Below, in pieces: positions 9,858-18,219 of a stretch of DNA of 50,175 nucleotides (its first letter is position 1; each line of letters starts with the position of its first letter). Source of the stretch: Cecembia lonarensis LW9. Its GTDB lineage: Bacteria > Bacteroidota > Bacteroidia > Cytophagales > Cyclobacteriaceae. Below the pieces are notes generated by a model. That model was not told where the DNA came from and did no database searches. It saw only the letters and a program-made list of their open reading frames with translations. Location: contig NZ_AMGM01000028.1 of assembly GCF_000298295.1 (NCBI RefSeq), positions 1-50,175 of the forward strand, in the 5' to 3' direction. The translations under genes were made by a program, and so were the position numbers.

Positions 9858-10847
9858 ATGTTTAAAAAGCTGGTATTAGCAGTATTTCTACTTTTGGGAT
9901 CCATGAGTCTGACGAAGGCTCAGGATCCTTTAATTTTGGCAGATACCCTGTTGATTGCAGGAGATACCATCATTATGATCGGTGATTCCATTGTCATGAA
10001 GCAAAGAATCAAGCCCATTTATTGGGAAAAAGGTGGAAATTTTAACCTCAGTATCCAACAAGTCAGTCTATCTAACTGGAATGCAGGTGGTGCCAGTAAC
10101 CTCGCCATCAATACCGGCTTGGTGATGTTTGCCAATTATAAAAAAGACAAGATCATTTGGGACAGTAAGCTAACGGTGAATGCCGGTTTCAACCGGCAGG
10201 CAGATCGGAGGTTTAAAACAAGAAAAACAAATGACAATTTCATATTCATTACCAAATACGGTAGGGAATTAACTGAATCCTGGTACTTATCGACTCAGAT
10301 AGATGCAAGGACGCAGTTATTGGCAGGTTATCGCTACTTTCGCCCTTCTGGAGCAGAACTGGATTCCCGTAATAGAATTTCGGATCTACTCGCTCCAGCA
10401 TATATACAATCGTCTACGGGTTTGAATTACAGGAAGGAATACGATAATAAAGACAGGATTTCCTTGATCGCTTCTCCCTTTACAGGCCGTTTTACGGTAG
10501 TTCTAGATGATTCACTGAGTAATGCCGGGGCATTTGGGGTAATTCCGGGAGAACGGATTAGGCCTGAAGCAGGTATATCCTTTGGTTCGACCACTGACAT
10601 TGGCCTCATGGAAGACATCCGTTGGCGGGCTGACCTCAACCTCTTTACCAATTTTGAAAAGCTAGGCAACTTTGTGGTCAACTTCAACTCCATCATCAGT
10701 ATGAAAGTCAATAAGTATATCACAACACGTGTTGAGACCATCCTGATTTATGATGAACGTGTTTTTATTCAGCAGGATAGTGGTCCCCCCCGGCAGGCCA
10801 TTCAATTTCAAAACATGATCAATTTTGGTTTGGCACTGGAATTTTAG
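9858..10847 (+). CDS. DUF3078 domain protein, predicted outer-membrane/periplasmic, 329 aa
   Basis: The N-terminal signal peptide (LVLAVFLLLGSMSLTKAQD) precedes a sequence with the DUF3078 hallmark FNLSIQQVSLSNWNAGGASNLAI (quoted in part) and alternating aromatic strands ending in F (NFGLALEF), typical of an outer-membrane beta-barrel. Function is unknown; the family is common in Bacteroidota. The C-terminal phenylalanine suits Bam-dependent insertion. It starts 24 bases after the transglycosylase stop. The 3' end overlaps the convergent dnaX tail by 4 bases. Confidence 0.85.
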   Translation: MFKKLVLAVFLLLGSMSLTKAQDPLILADTLLIAGDTIIMIGDSIVMKQRIKPIYWEKGGNFNLSIQQVSLSNWNAGGASNLAINTGLVMFANYKKDKIIWDSKLTVNAGFNRQADRRFKTRKTNDNFIFITKYGRELTESWYLSTQIDARTQLLAGYRYFRPSGAELDSRNRISDLLAPAYIQSSTGLNYRKEYDNKDRISLIASPFTGRFTVVLDDSLSNAGAFGVIPGERIRPEAGISFGSTTDIGLMEDIRWRADLNLFTNFEKLGNFVVNFNSIISMKVNKYITTRVETILIYDERVFIQQDSGPPRQAIQFQNMINFGLALEF

Positions 10848-11383
10848 AAGTCCGTTTCCAAACCAAAACGTCTTTGAAGTTCTGCTAAAGCAGGTGACTT
10901 TTCTCTCAGAAATTGTAACTTATCCGAACTGGTGTAGAGTTTTTTCTTCCCATCCACTGCTTCTTCCACTATTATTGCCTCAAGACTCACACTGTAATTA
11001 TTCAGTTTCCTTCTCAAAACCTGAAGTACTTCCGGTTTTATTTTATGGAAAATATCCTGCTGGATCTCGCCGTTCAATTGAAAGGTGATGGTTTCCTTTT
11101 CCAAGAGTAGGGGCTGTTTGAGCACGGTGACTTCCAAATTTTTATGTTGGTCTTTGTATTGCCCTATCACTTCCTGCATGACATAATTGAGCTTTTCCAA
11201 ATCAAAAACCTCGGCCAATTGTGGTGCTTTGGCTTGAACAATTTCCGGTTCTACCGCTTTAGATACCTCTTTAACTGCTGTGGGTTGATCGTTTATTGCT
11301 TTTTTTGCCGCAGATAGACTCCCTGGAATGGCAATGGTTTTTTGAACAGGAGACTTTTTTTGAAGCAAATGGGTTGGCTTCAT
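10844..11383 (-). CDS. dnaX: 3' part of dnaX (tau-like C-terminal region), separated from the 5' part by frame changes
   Basis: This 179-codon frame directly continues the dnaX gene region. Its product (AKAPQLAEVFDLEKLNYVMQ in the middle, then a compact alpha/beta domain ending RRFGLETDF) resembles the C-terminal domain of Bacteroidota DnaX proteins, as I recall them. It is in the same frame as the 5' part, but two stops intervene: TGA at 11441-11443 and TAG at 11402-11404. The segment between (about 11362-11446) reads as a plausible Ser/Asn/Lys-rich DnaX linker in the -1 frame. A full protein of about 580 aa would therefore need a shift at the A10 run and a return at the A7 run (plus 11355-11361). 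The ATG at 11383 may not be a real start. Sequencing error, a pseudogene or programmed slippage are all possible. Confidence 0.65.
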   Translation of the reverse strand: MKPTHLLQKKSPVQKTIAIPGSLSAAKKAINDQPTAVKEVSKAVEPEIVQAKAPQLAEVFDLEKLNYVMQEVIGQYKDQHKNLEVTVLKQPLLLEKETITFQLNGEIQQDIFHKIKPEVLQVLRRKLNNYSVSLEAIIVEEAVDGKKKLYTSSDKLQFLREKSPALAELQRRFGLETDF

Positions 11384-11422
11384 TCTTAAAAAGTGATGGG
11401 GCTATGGAACCCTTGGACTCAG

Positions 11423-11462
11423 TACCGTTTTCGGTATTACTCAGGCTTTTTTTTTTGATTCC
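11423..11462 (-). promoter_or_regulatory. Candidate programmed frameshift site in dnaX (SD-like, A10 slippery run, stop, hairpin)
   Basis: Read on the minus strand: AGGAGG, four bases, ten consecutive A (plus 11447-11456), GCC, then TGA (11443-11441), and ten bases after the A run a hairpin TACCG-AAAA-CGGTA (11436-11423). A Shine-Dalgarno-like stimulator, a poly-A slip site, a stop one codon later and a downstream stem are the parts of known dnaX gamma/tau frameshift sites. Seen directly; function is inferred. Confidence 0.55.
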
Positions 11463-12586
11463 TCCTGTGCGACGGTTGCCAAATGAATGGCTTGGGGAAT
11501 TTTAGCCATTTTCATCAAAGCCAGTTCCACGTGCAGTCTTTGGTTTTTACTGGCCTTATATTGTATATCGCATTGGTTACAGATATGAAGGGCGGAGAGT
11601 AAAAATGATATGCCGCAAAGCTTGGATTGTTCTAAATACCTTTCTTTAGTACCATCAGATACCTGTATCAATTCCACAGTTGCCGGGTCTTTACAGACCA
11701 TTAAGTCCCTCAAGTGCTCGGATAAACCCACAATAAAGTTATGACCATCAAATCCATTTTTCAGAATTTCATCAAAAATCAACAGGAGATTGGAAATATT
11801 ACCCGCAAGTAATCCCTCTACGACCTTGAAATAATAATCATAATCAAGGATATGCAGGTTACTGATGGTTTCCTGATAAGTCAATTTAACCCCTGCTGAG
11901 TAGGTCACGATCAGATCAAAAATGGATAGGGCGTCCCTCAAGGCCCCATCTGCTTTTGTAGCAATCAACCTTAAAGCTTCCTCTTCTGCCTCAATTTTCT
12001 CTTCTCCCGCAATATACCTAAGGTGTTCAGCAATGTCATTGATCTGAATTCTATTGAAATCAAATATCTGACAACGTGAAAGGATAGTTGGAATAATTTT
12101 GTGCTTCTCTGTAGTGGCCAAAATAAAAATCGCATACTTGGGAGGTTCTTCCAAGGTTTTCAGAAAAGCATTGAAAGCCTGGTTGGACAGCATATGAACC
12201 TCATCAATGATATATACTTTGTATTGGCCCTGTTGAGGTGCATAACGCACCTGATCTACAAGGTTCCTAATATCGTCCACAGAATTATTGGATGCAGCAT
12301 CCAATTCGTGTACGTTAAAAGATGCGTTGTTATTAAAAGCCTTGCAGGAGTCACATTCATTGCAGGCTTCAAAATCAGCCGTTAGATTTTGACAATTGAT
12401 GGTTTTAGCTAAAATTCTGGCACAGGTCGTCTTACCTACTCCCCGAGGACCACAAAAAAGAAAGGCCTGGGCCAAATGATTATTTTTTATGGCATTTTTG
12501 AGGGTAGTGGTGATATGACCTTGCCCTACGACACTTTTGAAATTGGAAGGCCTATACTTTCTGGCAGAAACAACAAAATTTTCCAT
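11441..12586 (-). CDS. dnaX: DNA polymerase III gamma/tau subunit DnaX, gamma-like N-terminal product, 381 aa
   Basis: Clamp-loader ATPase core. Visible features in order are RKYRPSNFKSVVGQ, Walker A GPRGVGKTT, a zinc module (CQN...CNECDSC), Walker B with YIIDEVHMLS, sensor 1 ILATTEKHKI and SRC arginine finger (LSRCQIF). Domain III and the collar follow, to about residue 370. The frame then enters AAA AAA AAA GCC TGA, giving a short product that ends one residue after the lysine run, exactly like a gamma form. The true start is the ATG at 12586; the codon before it is a GTG. The tau-specific C-terminal region follows out of register (separate entry). Confidence 0.9.
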   Translation of the reverse strand: MENFVVSARKYRPSNFKSVVGQGHITTTLKNAIKNNHLAQAFLFCGPRGVGKTTCARILAKTINCQNLTADFEACNECDSCKAFNNNASFNVHELDAASNNSVDDIRNLVDQVRYAPQQGQYKVYIIDEVHMLSNQAFNAFLKTLEEPPKYAIFILATTEKHKIIPTILSRCQIFDFNRIQINDIAEHLRYIAGEEKIEAEEEALRLIATKADGALRDALSIFDLIVTYSAGVKLTYQETISNLHILDYDYYFKVVEGLLAGNISNLLLIFDEILKNGFDGHNFIVGLSEHLRDLMVCKDPATVELIQVSDGTKERYLEQSKLCGISFLLSALHICNQCDIQYKASKNQRLHVELALMKMAKIPQAIHLATVAQEESKKKA

Positions 12587-12677
12587 CACCGCAAGATATA
12601 AAATTATTGGAATTTAGTACTCAGGCTGACAAGCTTAATGGCGTTCTTTTTTTACAGGAGGCTGATTATTAATCACT

Positions 12678-13466
12678 TTAAAAATCAAAAGAGATGCCTG
12701 AACGGATAGCAAAAATAAATGGGGTGATTGGTACGATTGGTCTATCCTCATAAGAATATTCAAATGAATTGTTGAAAGAAAACCTATCTGTAATTTTCGT
12801 ATTAAGATTGGCCGTCCCACTGATTCTGTTTCGGAAAGCAGCGATTTCTCTGTCATATCCCACTTGATAATAATTCACCAGGTTCAAGTCCACAAAATCG
12901 TTGATAGACCAGCGGAGAGAGGCATAGTTGGCACTCTTAATGAATGAAACCTGTACAAACCCTTCTCCATAAGGGTCTTCCCAGGTTTCATTTTCGTAAA
13001 GTGCGCCGATTCCCAAGACAAGGGTTATTTTTTCACTCTTTACCAGTTTATTTCTAAATGTACCCCCAACAATCCAGCGGGGGGCCAAACCCCTAAAATT
13101 ATCAAAGCTGTATTGAACATAAGTTTCAAAGTTCTTCCTTCTTTCCCTGTTATATACGGCTCGGCCATGCATCAAACCAAAATTAAGGAAGTCATTATCA
13201 TTGATCCGGAGGTAATCAAAATTGGTGACGAAAATCAGGGCATGCTTGCCTGTGTGGTACATGGAATTGATGTCCCACTTGTAACCGAAGAGGTTGACAG
13301 GGGCATCGATGGCAGCACTTCTATTAAAGATATTTAGTCCCCCGGTAGCCTTGATCATCAGGCTTTTGGTGGTATCTGTTTCAAGTCTGTACCTTTCGAT
13401 GTTGAGAATTTGCGCATGCGAAGAAAAAGAGGTTAAAAACAAAGCAATTAATAAGATACGATTCAA
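12678..13466 (-). CDS. DUF481 family outer-membrane beta-barrel protein, 262 aa
   Basis: The signal peptide (RILLIALFLTSFSSHAQ) is followed by a barrel-like sequence of alternating aromatic/polar strands and a terminal Phe (RSGISFDF). Motifs such as HALIFVTNFDYLRIND, NFETYVQYSFDNFRGLAPRW and the late INLxxVNYYQ-like strand resemble DUF481 (YdiY-like) proteins. Function is unknown; the likely location is the outer membrane. It is transcribed toward dnaX with an 88-base gap that shows no clear terminator. Confidence 0.78.
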   Translation of the reverse strand: MNRILLIALFLTSFSSHAQILNIERYRLETDTTKSLMIKATGGLNIFNRSAAIDAPVNLFGYKWDINSMYHTGKHALIFVTNFDYLRINDNDFLNFGLMHGRAVYNRERRKNFETYVQYSFDNFRGLAPRWIVGGTFRNKLVKSEKITLVLGIGALYENETWEDPYGEGFVQVSFIKSANYASLRWSINDFVDLNLVNYYQVGYDREIAAFRNRISGTANLNTKITDRFSFNNSFEYSYEDRPIVPITPFIFAIRSGISFDF

Positions 13467-13582
13467 AACGTTGGCTTTTTTGATTCATACAAAGTTTTTA
13501 AAATATCATTACTAATCCAAAAAAATAGGCAAATGAACTATTTTGAACATATATTTGTCATAGATTTGAATTCTTATATAAA

Positions 13583-13982
13583 GGGGCTGACCGGTTTTGA
13601 CAGTAGGTGTGAAGATCGGGCTCGCATGCAGGCTGGAGTATGTACGGCCTTAAATAATTCATGCAAAGATAATTGGCGAAACTCGTTACGCCATGGCTGC
13701 CTAATCTAACCCTAAGGGGATAGATACTGCTTAAAGGGTTGAGTCTCTATAGAGATTCCCCAGCCACATCTCACCTTCTGTTGTTTTGTCCGGAAGGATT
13801 TGGGGTGTCGACAAGACAGAGCTGCTTTCCGTGAGGCTACTAAGCGGAACTAAGACCAGTGGCTAAGCCAAACATCGGTGTGTCATCCAGCAGTGTTTGG
13901 TCGAAAATCCAACAGGTGACTAAGCATGTAGACGGTACGGTGTTTCCCTATCTGGACGCGAGTTCGAATCTCGCCAGCTCCA
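13583..13982 (+). ncRNA. ssrA: Transfer-messenger RNA (tmRNA), tag GETRYAMAA
   Basis: The 5' end GGGGCTG pairs with CAGCTCC just before 13982 to form the tRNA-like acceptor stem, next to a T-arm with GTTCGAATC. The discriminator A is followed by CTA, so CCA is not encoded. The tag frame starts at the resume codon GGC (13675) and reads G-E-T-R-Y-A-M-A-A, then TAA at 13702-13704, matching the YAxAA-ending tags of Bacteroidota. Pseudoknot-rich sequence lies between the tag and the 3' tRNA half. It rescues stalled ribosomes and marks products for ClpXP-type proteolysis. TAGATTTG (13561-13568) upstream fits the -7 element consensus. Confidence 0.95.
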
Positions 13983-13985
13983 CTA

Positions 13986-14038
13986 AAAATCCCTCCCTCC
14001 CCGAACGCGGAACGTTTTGGAAAAGAGAGGGATTTTTT
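13986..14038 (+). terminator. Rho-independent terminator of tmRNA
   Basis: Inverted repeat AAATCCCTC ... GAGGGATTT followed by a T run (13986-14038), placed a few bases after the tmRNA 3' end. The loop is long (about 33 bases) but the arms are exact. Confidence 0.7.
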
Positions 14039-14123
14039 AATTTATTGACTGTATGCTATAGCAAATTATCGATTTTATGCTCTCATTTAAAACTAACAAA
14101 ATCAAAGATACGGAAAAACCCTC

Positions 14124-14579
14124 CTACTCCAAGTCATACCATTCCACCTGCAAAGCCTTCCTTCTCCCCCTCGCCTCTGGGGCATAATACTTGGCTAGAT
14201 AAGCAACAATCACTTCTTCATTATTCCCCAAGTCCCATAACCCCTGCGTTTCCTGCATCCAGCGGATGACATTGGTCCAGCCTTCCTTGGTAAAGCGGTT
14301 TTGCGTCACCAACTTGGCAGAATGACAATTGGTGCAATTCGCTATTACAAGTTGAAGCCCTTCGCCTTCAACAAAACCTGTTTCGACATGAAAACCATTT
14401 TGGATTTCATCAGATAGAATCTCAAACTTTTCGATGCTTTCTGAATTTTCCAAGGAGCGACCTACCGGTGGGAAATACAAAAAGACCACAGAAAAAATGG
14501 CTGCCATAACCAACAAAAGGAGCAGGGTAGAAAGACCAGCCAAAGCAACGAGTATTTTTTTTAGGTCTGCATCCTTCAT
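14124..14579 (-). CDS. Membrane-anchored monohaem cytochrome c, SorB-like partner of the sulfite oxidase, 151 aa
   Basis: One transmembrane segment (about residues 9-33, KKILVALAGLSTLLLLLVMA) is followed by a periplasmic domain with a single haem c motif CTNCH at about residue 85. Methionine is a likely sixth ligand in VIRWMQETQGLW. The ATG at 14579 starts one base after the TGA of the molybdenum oxidoreductase gene, so the two are co-translated. In sulfite dehydrogenases of the SorAB type, a small cytochrome c takes electrons from the molybdenum subunit; the same job is inferred here. The upstream in-frame TTG is not a convincing start. Confidence 0.82.
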   Translation of the reverse strand: MKDADLKKILVALAGLSTLLLLLVMAAIFSVVFLYFPPVGRSLENSESIEKFEILSDEIQNGFHVETGFVEGEGLQLVIANCTNCHSAKLVTQNRFTKEGWTNVIRWMQETQGLWDLGNNEEVIVAYLAKYYAPEARGRRKALQVEWYDLE

Positions 14580-14580
14580 A

Positions 14581-15819
14581 TCAGGTAAGTTTGACTGCAA
14601 TCCGATGACAGGCGTTATTTAAATACCCCTTTGGATTCCAAGCGGGTACAACCATAGGTTGGCTGACACCTTTCATATCTATCGCTTTGACCCAAACCTC
14701 ATAATAACCTTTTATGGGAAATTCAATTGTTGCGGAGAAATGCTGCCAGGCCAGTCTATTGATGGGTTTTTCAAGGTTACAAAGCTGCCAGGTACTTCCA
14801 AAATCTATGGAATACTCTACTTGTTTGACCGCTTCCTCCCCCGCCCAAGCATGTCCCCTGATGTTCAGTTTTCTACCAAAGGGCAGCTGTGCACCTGATT
14901 TAGGATAGGTGATGATGGATCTGACAGGCATTGACTCAATGATCCGCATATTATCCTCATCCACGGAACTGCCAGGTTCAATGGGAGAAATAGGAATCCT
15001 GTAAGAAGGAGACTCCATTTTTGATCCATCGTGAACTTTATTCCGTACAGAAAGTGCTTTTAGCCATTTTCCCGAAGCAGATGCAGGGAAGCCTCCGGCT
15101 ACTAACCTAAGGGGAAAGCCATGAGCCAAGGGCAATTCCTCATCATTTAAGGCAAAAGCCAGCAAAGTTTCTTCCTGTAGCGCCTTCCACAAGGGAATCC
15201 CCCTGGAAATAGCCTCTTTGTTGGGATCTCCACTTAGATGACTGTCCAACCCATGATAGCCAATATATACAGCATCGTTATTGATGCCCACATCCTGCAA
15301 TAGGTCTTTTAATCGAATTCCCGTCCATTTGGCACAAGAGACAGCCCCCACTCCCCATTGATTGCCTTCAGTCGGAGGATAAAACTCTCCCCTCCCATTT
15401 CCCCCACATTCCAGTACCAAATGATAAGAATAATGTCTGAATTTATCCTTGATATCACTCATGGAATAGGTCTTGGTAGATTTTACAGACTCCCCCTGTA
15501 GGGTCAGGGTCCAATCTTCCAATTTAATCCGATCTGGTAGCAAACCATTATTCCTAATAAACATTTTGGAGGCAGGTGTCACTTGATCATCTAAAAGGTG
15601 AACTGGAGTTTCCACATTCCAAGGTTTATCATTCAATACAGTCAGTGAAGCTTCTTTCCCCAATGATTTCAAAGATTCTTTTTCCTGGAAAATGATGGGC
15701 TCATAACCAACTGGCATTTTATTTGCAAAAACAATTTCCATTCCTACCAAAGATGCCAAAATGGAATAAGCCGAATTTTTGATAAAGGCTCTTCTTTGTT
15801 TTCCCTTCCCCTTCTTCAT
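14581..15819 (-). CDS. Molybdopterin-dependent sulfite oxidase family enzyme (SorA-like), Tat-exported, 412 aa
   Basis: The N-terminal twin-arginine signal (QRRAFIK, then SAYSILASLVG) indicates folded export to the periplasm. The oxidoreductase molybdopterin-binding domain carries the catalytic Cys in VLECGGNGRG, with downstream WTGIRLKDLL and GYHGLDSH. The C-terminal Mo-co dimerisation domain contains YPKSGAQLPFG, RGHAWAGEEAVKQVEYS and the terminal WNPKGYLNNA. The length is right for SorA/YedY-like sulfite oxidases; the dimerisation domain favours the sulfite oxidase group over MsrP. It is followed immediately by the cytochrome c gene, supporting sulfite dehydrogenase function, although nitrate or other oxyanion substrates cannot be excluded. 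Confidence 0.85.
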   Translation of the reverse strand: MKKGKGKQRRAFIKNSAYSILASLVGMEIVFANKMPVGYEPIIFQEKESLKSLGKEASLTVLNDKPWNVETPVHLLDDQVTPASKMFIRNNGLLPDRIKLEDWTLTLQGESVKSTKTYSMSDIKDKFRHYSYHLVLECGGNGRGEFYPPTEGNQWGVGAVSCAKWTGIRLKDLLQDVGINNDAVYIGYHGLDSHLSGDPNKEAISRGIPLWKALQEETLLAFALNDEELPLAHGFPLRLVAGGFPASASGKWLKALSVRNKVHDGSKMESPSYRIPISPIEPGSSVDEDNMRIIESMPVRSIITYPKSGAQLPFGRKLNIRGHAWAGEEAVKQVEYSIDFGSTWQLCNLEKPINRLAWQHFSATIEFPIKGYYEVWVKAIDMKGVSQPMVVPAWNPKGYLNNACHRIAVKLT

Positions 15820-15881
15820 TTTTAATTTTATTCAAAGCCTAATTTAAGGCTTAATCATACTAATGACAATCTGCCCATCAA

Positions 15882-15910
15882 AAAAGGGAGCGTCAACAGC
15901 GCTCCCTTCA
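15882..15910 (-). terminator. Terminator of the DUF5687 ABC operon
   Basis: Perfect 9-bp stem AAGGGAGCG/CGCTCCCTT (15884-15892 with 15900-15908), 7-base loop, followed on the minus strand by six T. It lies 26 bases downstream of the ABC ATPase stop. Confidence 0.85.
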
Positions 15911-15935
15911 GTTTTTCCTTATTCATTTAATAAAC

Positions 15936-16631
15936 TCAAGTGCCAAAATAGGTATTTAACTCCTCCACCATTTCAGACTTCTCCTTCAGGTCCTTGATGA
16001 TTTTTCCCTTTTCCAATAGGACAATCCTATCGCAAATTTCTGTGACATGGTTAAGGTCATGACTGGAAATTAAAAAAGTGACCTTGGACAATTCTTTTTC
16101 CTGTATGACGAGCTTTTTTAATCTGACCTGAGAACTAGGATCTAAATTTTCAAAAGGTTCATCCAACATTACCACTTCAGGATTGCCCAACATGGCAGCA
16201 GCAATTCCCACTTTTTTAATGTTTCCTTTAGATAAGTCTCTGATATATTTCTTTTTCCCTATAATCTCGCCATTAAAGAGTTCATCAAACTTTTCGAGGT
16301 GCAAGCGTAAATCCTCTTCGGAGAGTTGGTAAATTTTTCTTAAAGTTTCAAAATATTCATCCGGTGTAAGGTAACTGAGCAGCATATGTTCATCCAAAAA
16401 AGCCCCCATTTTGGATTTCCAGTCCTCGCTTTTGGCTACATCCACTTCCTCAAGCATCACATGCCCTTCAGTGGCCCTGACCAAATCCAACATGATCCTA
16501 AAAAGAGTGGTTTTTCCGGCACCATTGTTACCCACTAACCCAAAGCATTCCCCTTTAGGGATAAATAATTCTTCCACATCCAACACCACGGCATCTTTAT
16601 ACTGTTTCTTAAGATTTTGTACGAGGATCAT
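15936..16631 (-). CDS. ABC transporter ATP-binding protein, partner of DUF5687 permease, 231 aa
   Basis: Single ABC ATPase domain: Walker A GLVGNNGAGKTT, Q-loop region GAFLDEHM, signature variant LSKGNIKKVG, Walker B VVMLDEPFENLDP and switch His in SSHDLNH. The signature LSKG instead of LSGG is common in this exporter type. It overlaps the upstream permease gene by 4 bases (ATGA type), which identifies the pair as one transporter. The substrate is unknown; export is inferred from the absence of a binding protein. Confidence 0.92.
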   Translation of the reverse strand: MILVQNLKKQYKDAVVLDVEELFIPKGECFGLVGNNGAGKTTLFRIMLDLVRATEGHVMLEEVDVAKSEDWKSKMGAFLDEHMLLSYLTPDEYFETLRKIYQLSEEDLRLHLEKFDELFNGEIIGKKKYIRDLSKGNIKKVGIAAAMLGNPEVVMLDEPFENLDPSSQVRLKKLVIQEKELSKVTFLISSHDLNHVTEICDRIVLLEKGKIIKDLKEKSEMVEELNTYFGT

Positions 16632-18115
16632 AGTTCTTGTCTAAAAGATGATGAAATCTGATATCTATTGGAAAGCACCCTTTGAACGGATAGTTGTGAC
16701 AGGTAAGGAAAAGCAATGACCCCTACGCCACCCAAAATAGCCATTGCAGCCAATCCCGCATATTGGTTGATCAAAAGGGCAAAAGGTAGGTAAATGACAT
16801 AAGGAGCAACAAGCATGGGAATAATCATCAAGAACTGGGCTATCCCAACACCCTCATAATTGAACATGGCCCCTTTGTTCAGGTCCATAGGTTTCGGTTT
16901 CCAAAGGGCCAAATACACTACAAAATGCATGACTACACCAATGTTGAAAAGAAACGCAGCACTATGGATAAGTAAAATATCCCAACCGAAATAAACATAG
17001 GGAACAGACAACAAATAACACAATACGGACGTGGCAATAAATAAGAGGTATTTCCCTTTTACCAAGGCCTGTACCCCATCTCTCCTACTCAGGAAGAAAT
17101 CAAAATTGGCAGAATTCCAACTGAGGAAAAGTTGGCCATACTGAAGCATAAAAATTCCGGTGATAAATGAACCCACAAAAACAAAGAGGTGATTAAAGCC
17201 TTCTTCAGTCTTATATTGGGGATTGGTATAAAAAATCAATCCATACAAAAGGAAAAATCCTGCAAGCATAAGATAAGTCCTGCTTTTTTTATGCCTGATG
17301 ATCAGTTTCCATTCCAGATTAGCTAGTTCACCGGCCAGTCCAAATCGGTTAAATATGCCCAGGTTTTGATTGAGGAATCTTGCTTCCTCCTCTTCTACCA
17401 AATCCTCTAAATAGGCATTTTTAAAATAAAAATTATAGGCCAAAACATAGAGTGCCAGAAATAATACAGTCATTAACACTGGAGGAAAAACAGAGATCAG
17501 AGACCAGTCAAATATGGGTTTCATGATAGCCCCCAAATTGAACCATCCGTAATAATTGGACCCTGCTCCCAGCATAAGCACTACGAATACAATTCCTATA
17601 CCTACCAAGCTATCTTCAAACTTTTGCTTAAACCATAGCATCAACCAATGCAGGGACCAGCTGCTCATCAACACTGCTCCCAACCATGACCAAGCCGCCA
17701 TATCTCCAAACCTCGGCGCAATTTCTTTGAATGCAAAGGGGGAAAAGAGCAGTACTGCAATAAGGGTTAAGGGTGAAACAAAACTTTTGGCCAGCAGAAA
17801 ATGGATTATCCAGCTTTTCTTAATCGGAAGGTGAAGAAAATGCTGCAAATCCAATACAGGAAGTTTTTGTACAAAGTATCTGTAAATAAATTCGAACAAA
17901 TAAAAATAAATCAAAACCCCACTCAGGGTTGCATAGGCATCGGGACTTTCAAACCCTTTCTCTATAATTTCTTTCAGGAAAAGCCCCAATAATAGCACAT
18001 AAGAAAGCAGAACGATGGCTAAAAAACCTAAAAAAGCAGCTACCAAAATGCTCTTTGCAAATGAAGTGGACCGCATGGTCTTCAACAGTTCCAACTTCAA
18101 TAAAGTTAATATCAT
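16628..18115 (-). CDS. DUF5687 family ABC transporter permease, 495 aa
   Basis: Polytopic membrane protein with roughly ten or more hydrophobic segments, beginning MILTLLKLELLKTMRSTSFAK, the characteristic start of DUF5687 proteins. I choose the ATG at 18115; the frame is open another 129 bases upstream but that adds a Cys/Phe-rich stretch unlike the family. A charged cytoplasmic section (LEDLVEEEEARFLNQ) sits mid-protein. It is translationally coupled to the ATPase gene. Family members are annotated as ABC-2-like permeases of unknown substrate. Confidence 0.85.
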   Translation of the reverse strand: MILTLLKLELLKTMRSTSFAKSILVAAFLGFLAIVLLSYVLLLGLFLKEIIEKGFESPDAYATLSGVLIYFYLFEFIYRYFVQKLPVLDLQHFLHLPIKKSWIIHFLLAKSFVSPLTLIAVLLFSPFAFKEIAPRFGDMAAWSWLGAVLMSSWSLHWLMLWFKQKFEDSLVGIGIVFVVLMLGAGSNYYGWFNLGAIMKPIFDWSLISVFPPVLMTVLFLALYVLAYNFYFKNAYLEDLVEEEEARFLNQNLGIFNRFGLAGELANLEWKLIIRHKKSRTYLMLAGFFLLYGLIFYTNPQYKTEEGFNHLFVFVGSFITGIFMLQYGQLFLSWNSANFDFFLSRRDGVQALVKGKYLLFIATSVLCYLLSVPYVYFGWDILLIHSAAFLFNIGVVMHFVVYLALWKPKPMDLNKGAMFNYEGVGIAQFLMIIPMLVAPYVIYLPFALLINQYAGLAAMAILGGVGVIAFPYLSQLSVQRVLSNRYQISSSFRQEL

Positions 18116-18219
18116 AGGCTGGCAAGCAAGGTGGTTTAGGGAATAACATTTATTTTTGACATTTGAAGATAAGAAAAAGAAAATACAGCACATTAAAGGG
18201 CTCCAAAAAAATTGACCAA

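Noticed and set aside
10825-11505. Plus-strand frames opposite dnaX (10825-11088, 11296-11505)
   Set aside because: Antisense shadows of dnaX with no family features or start signals.
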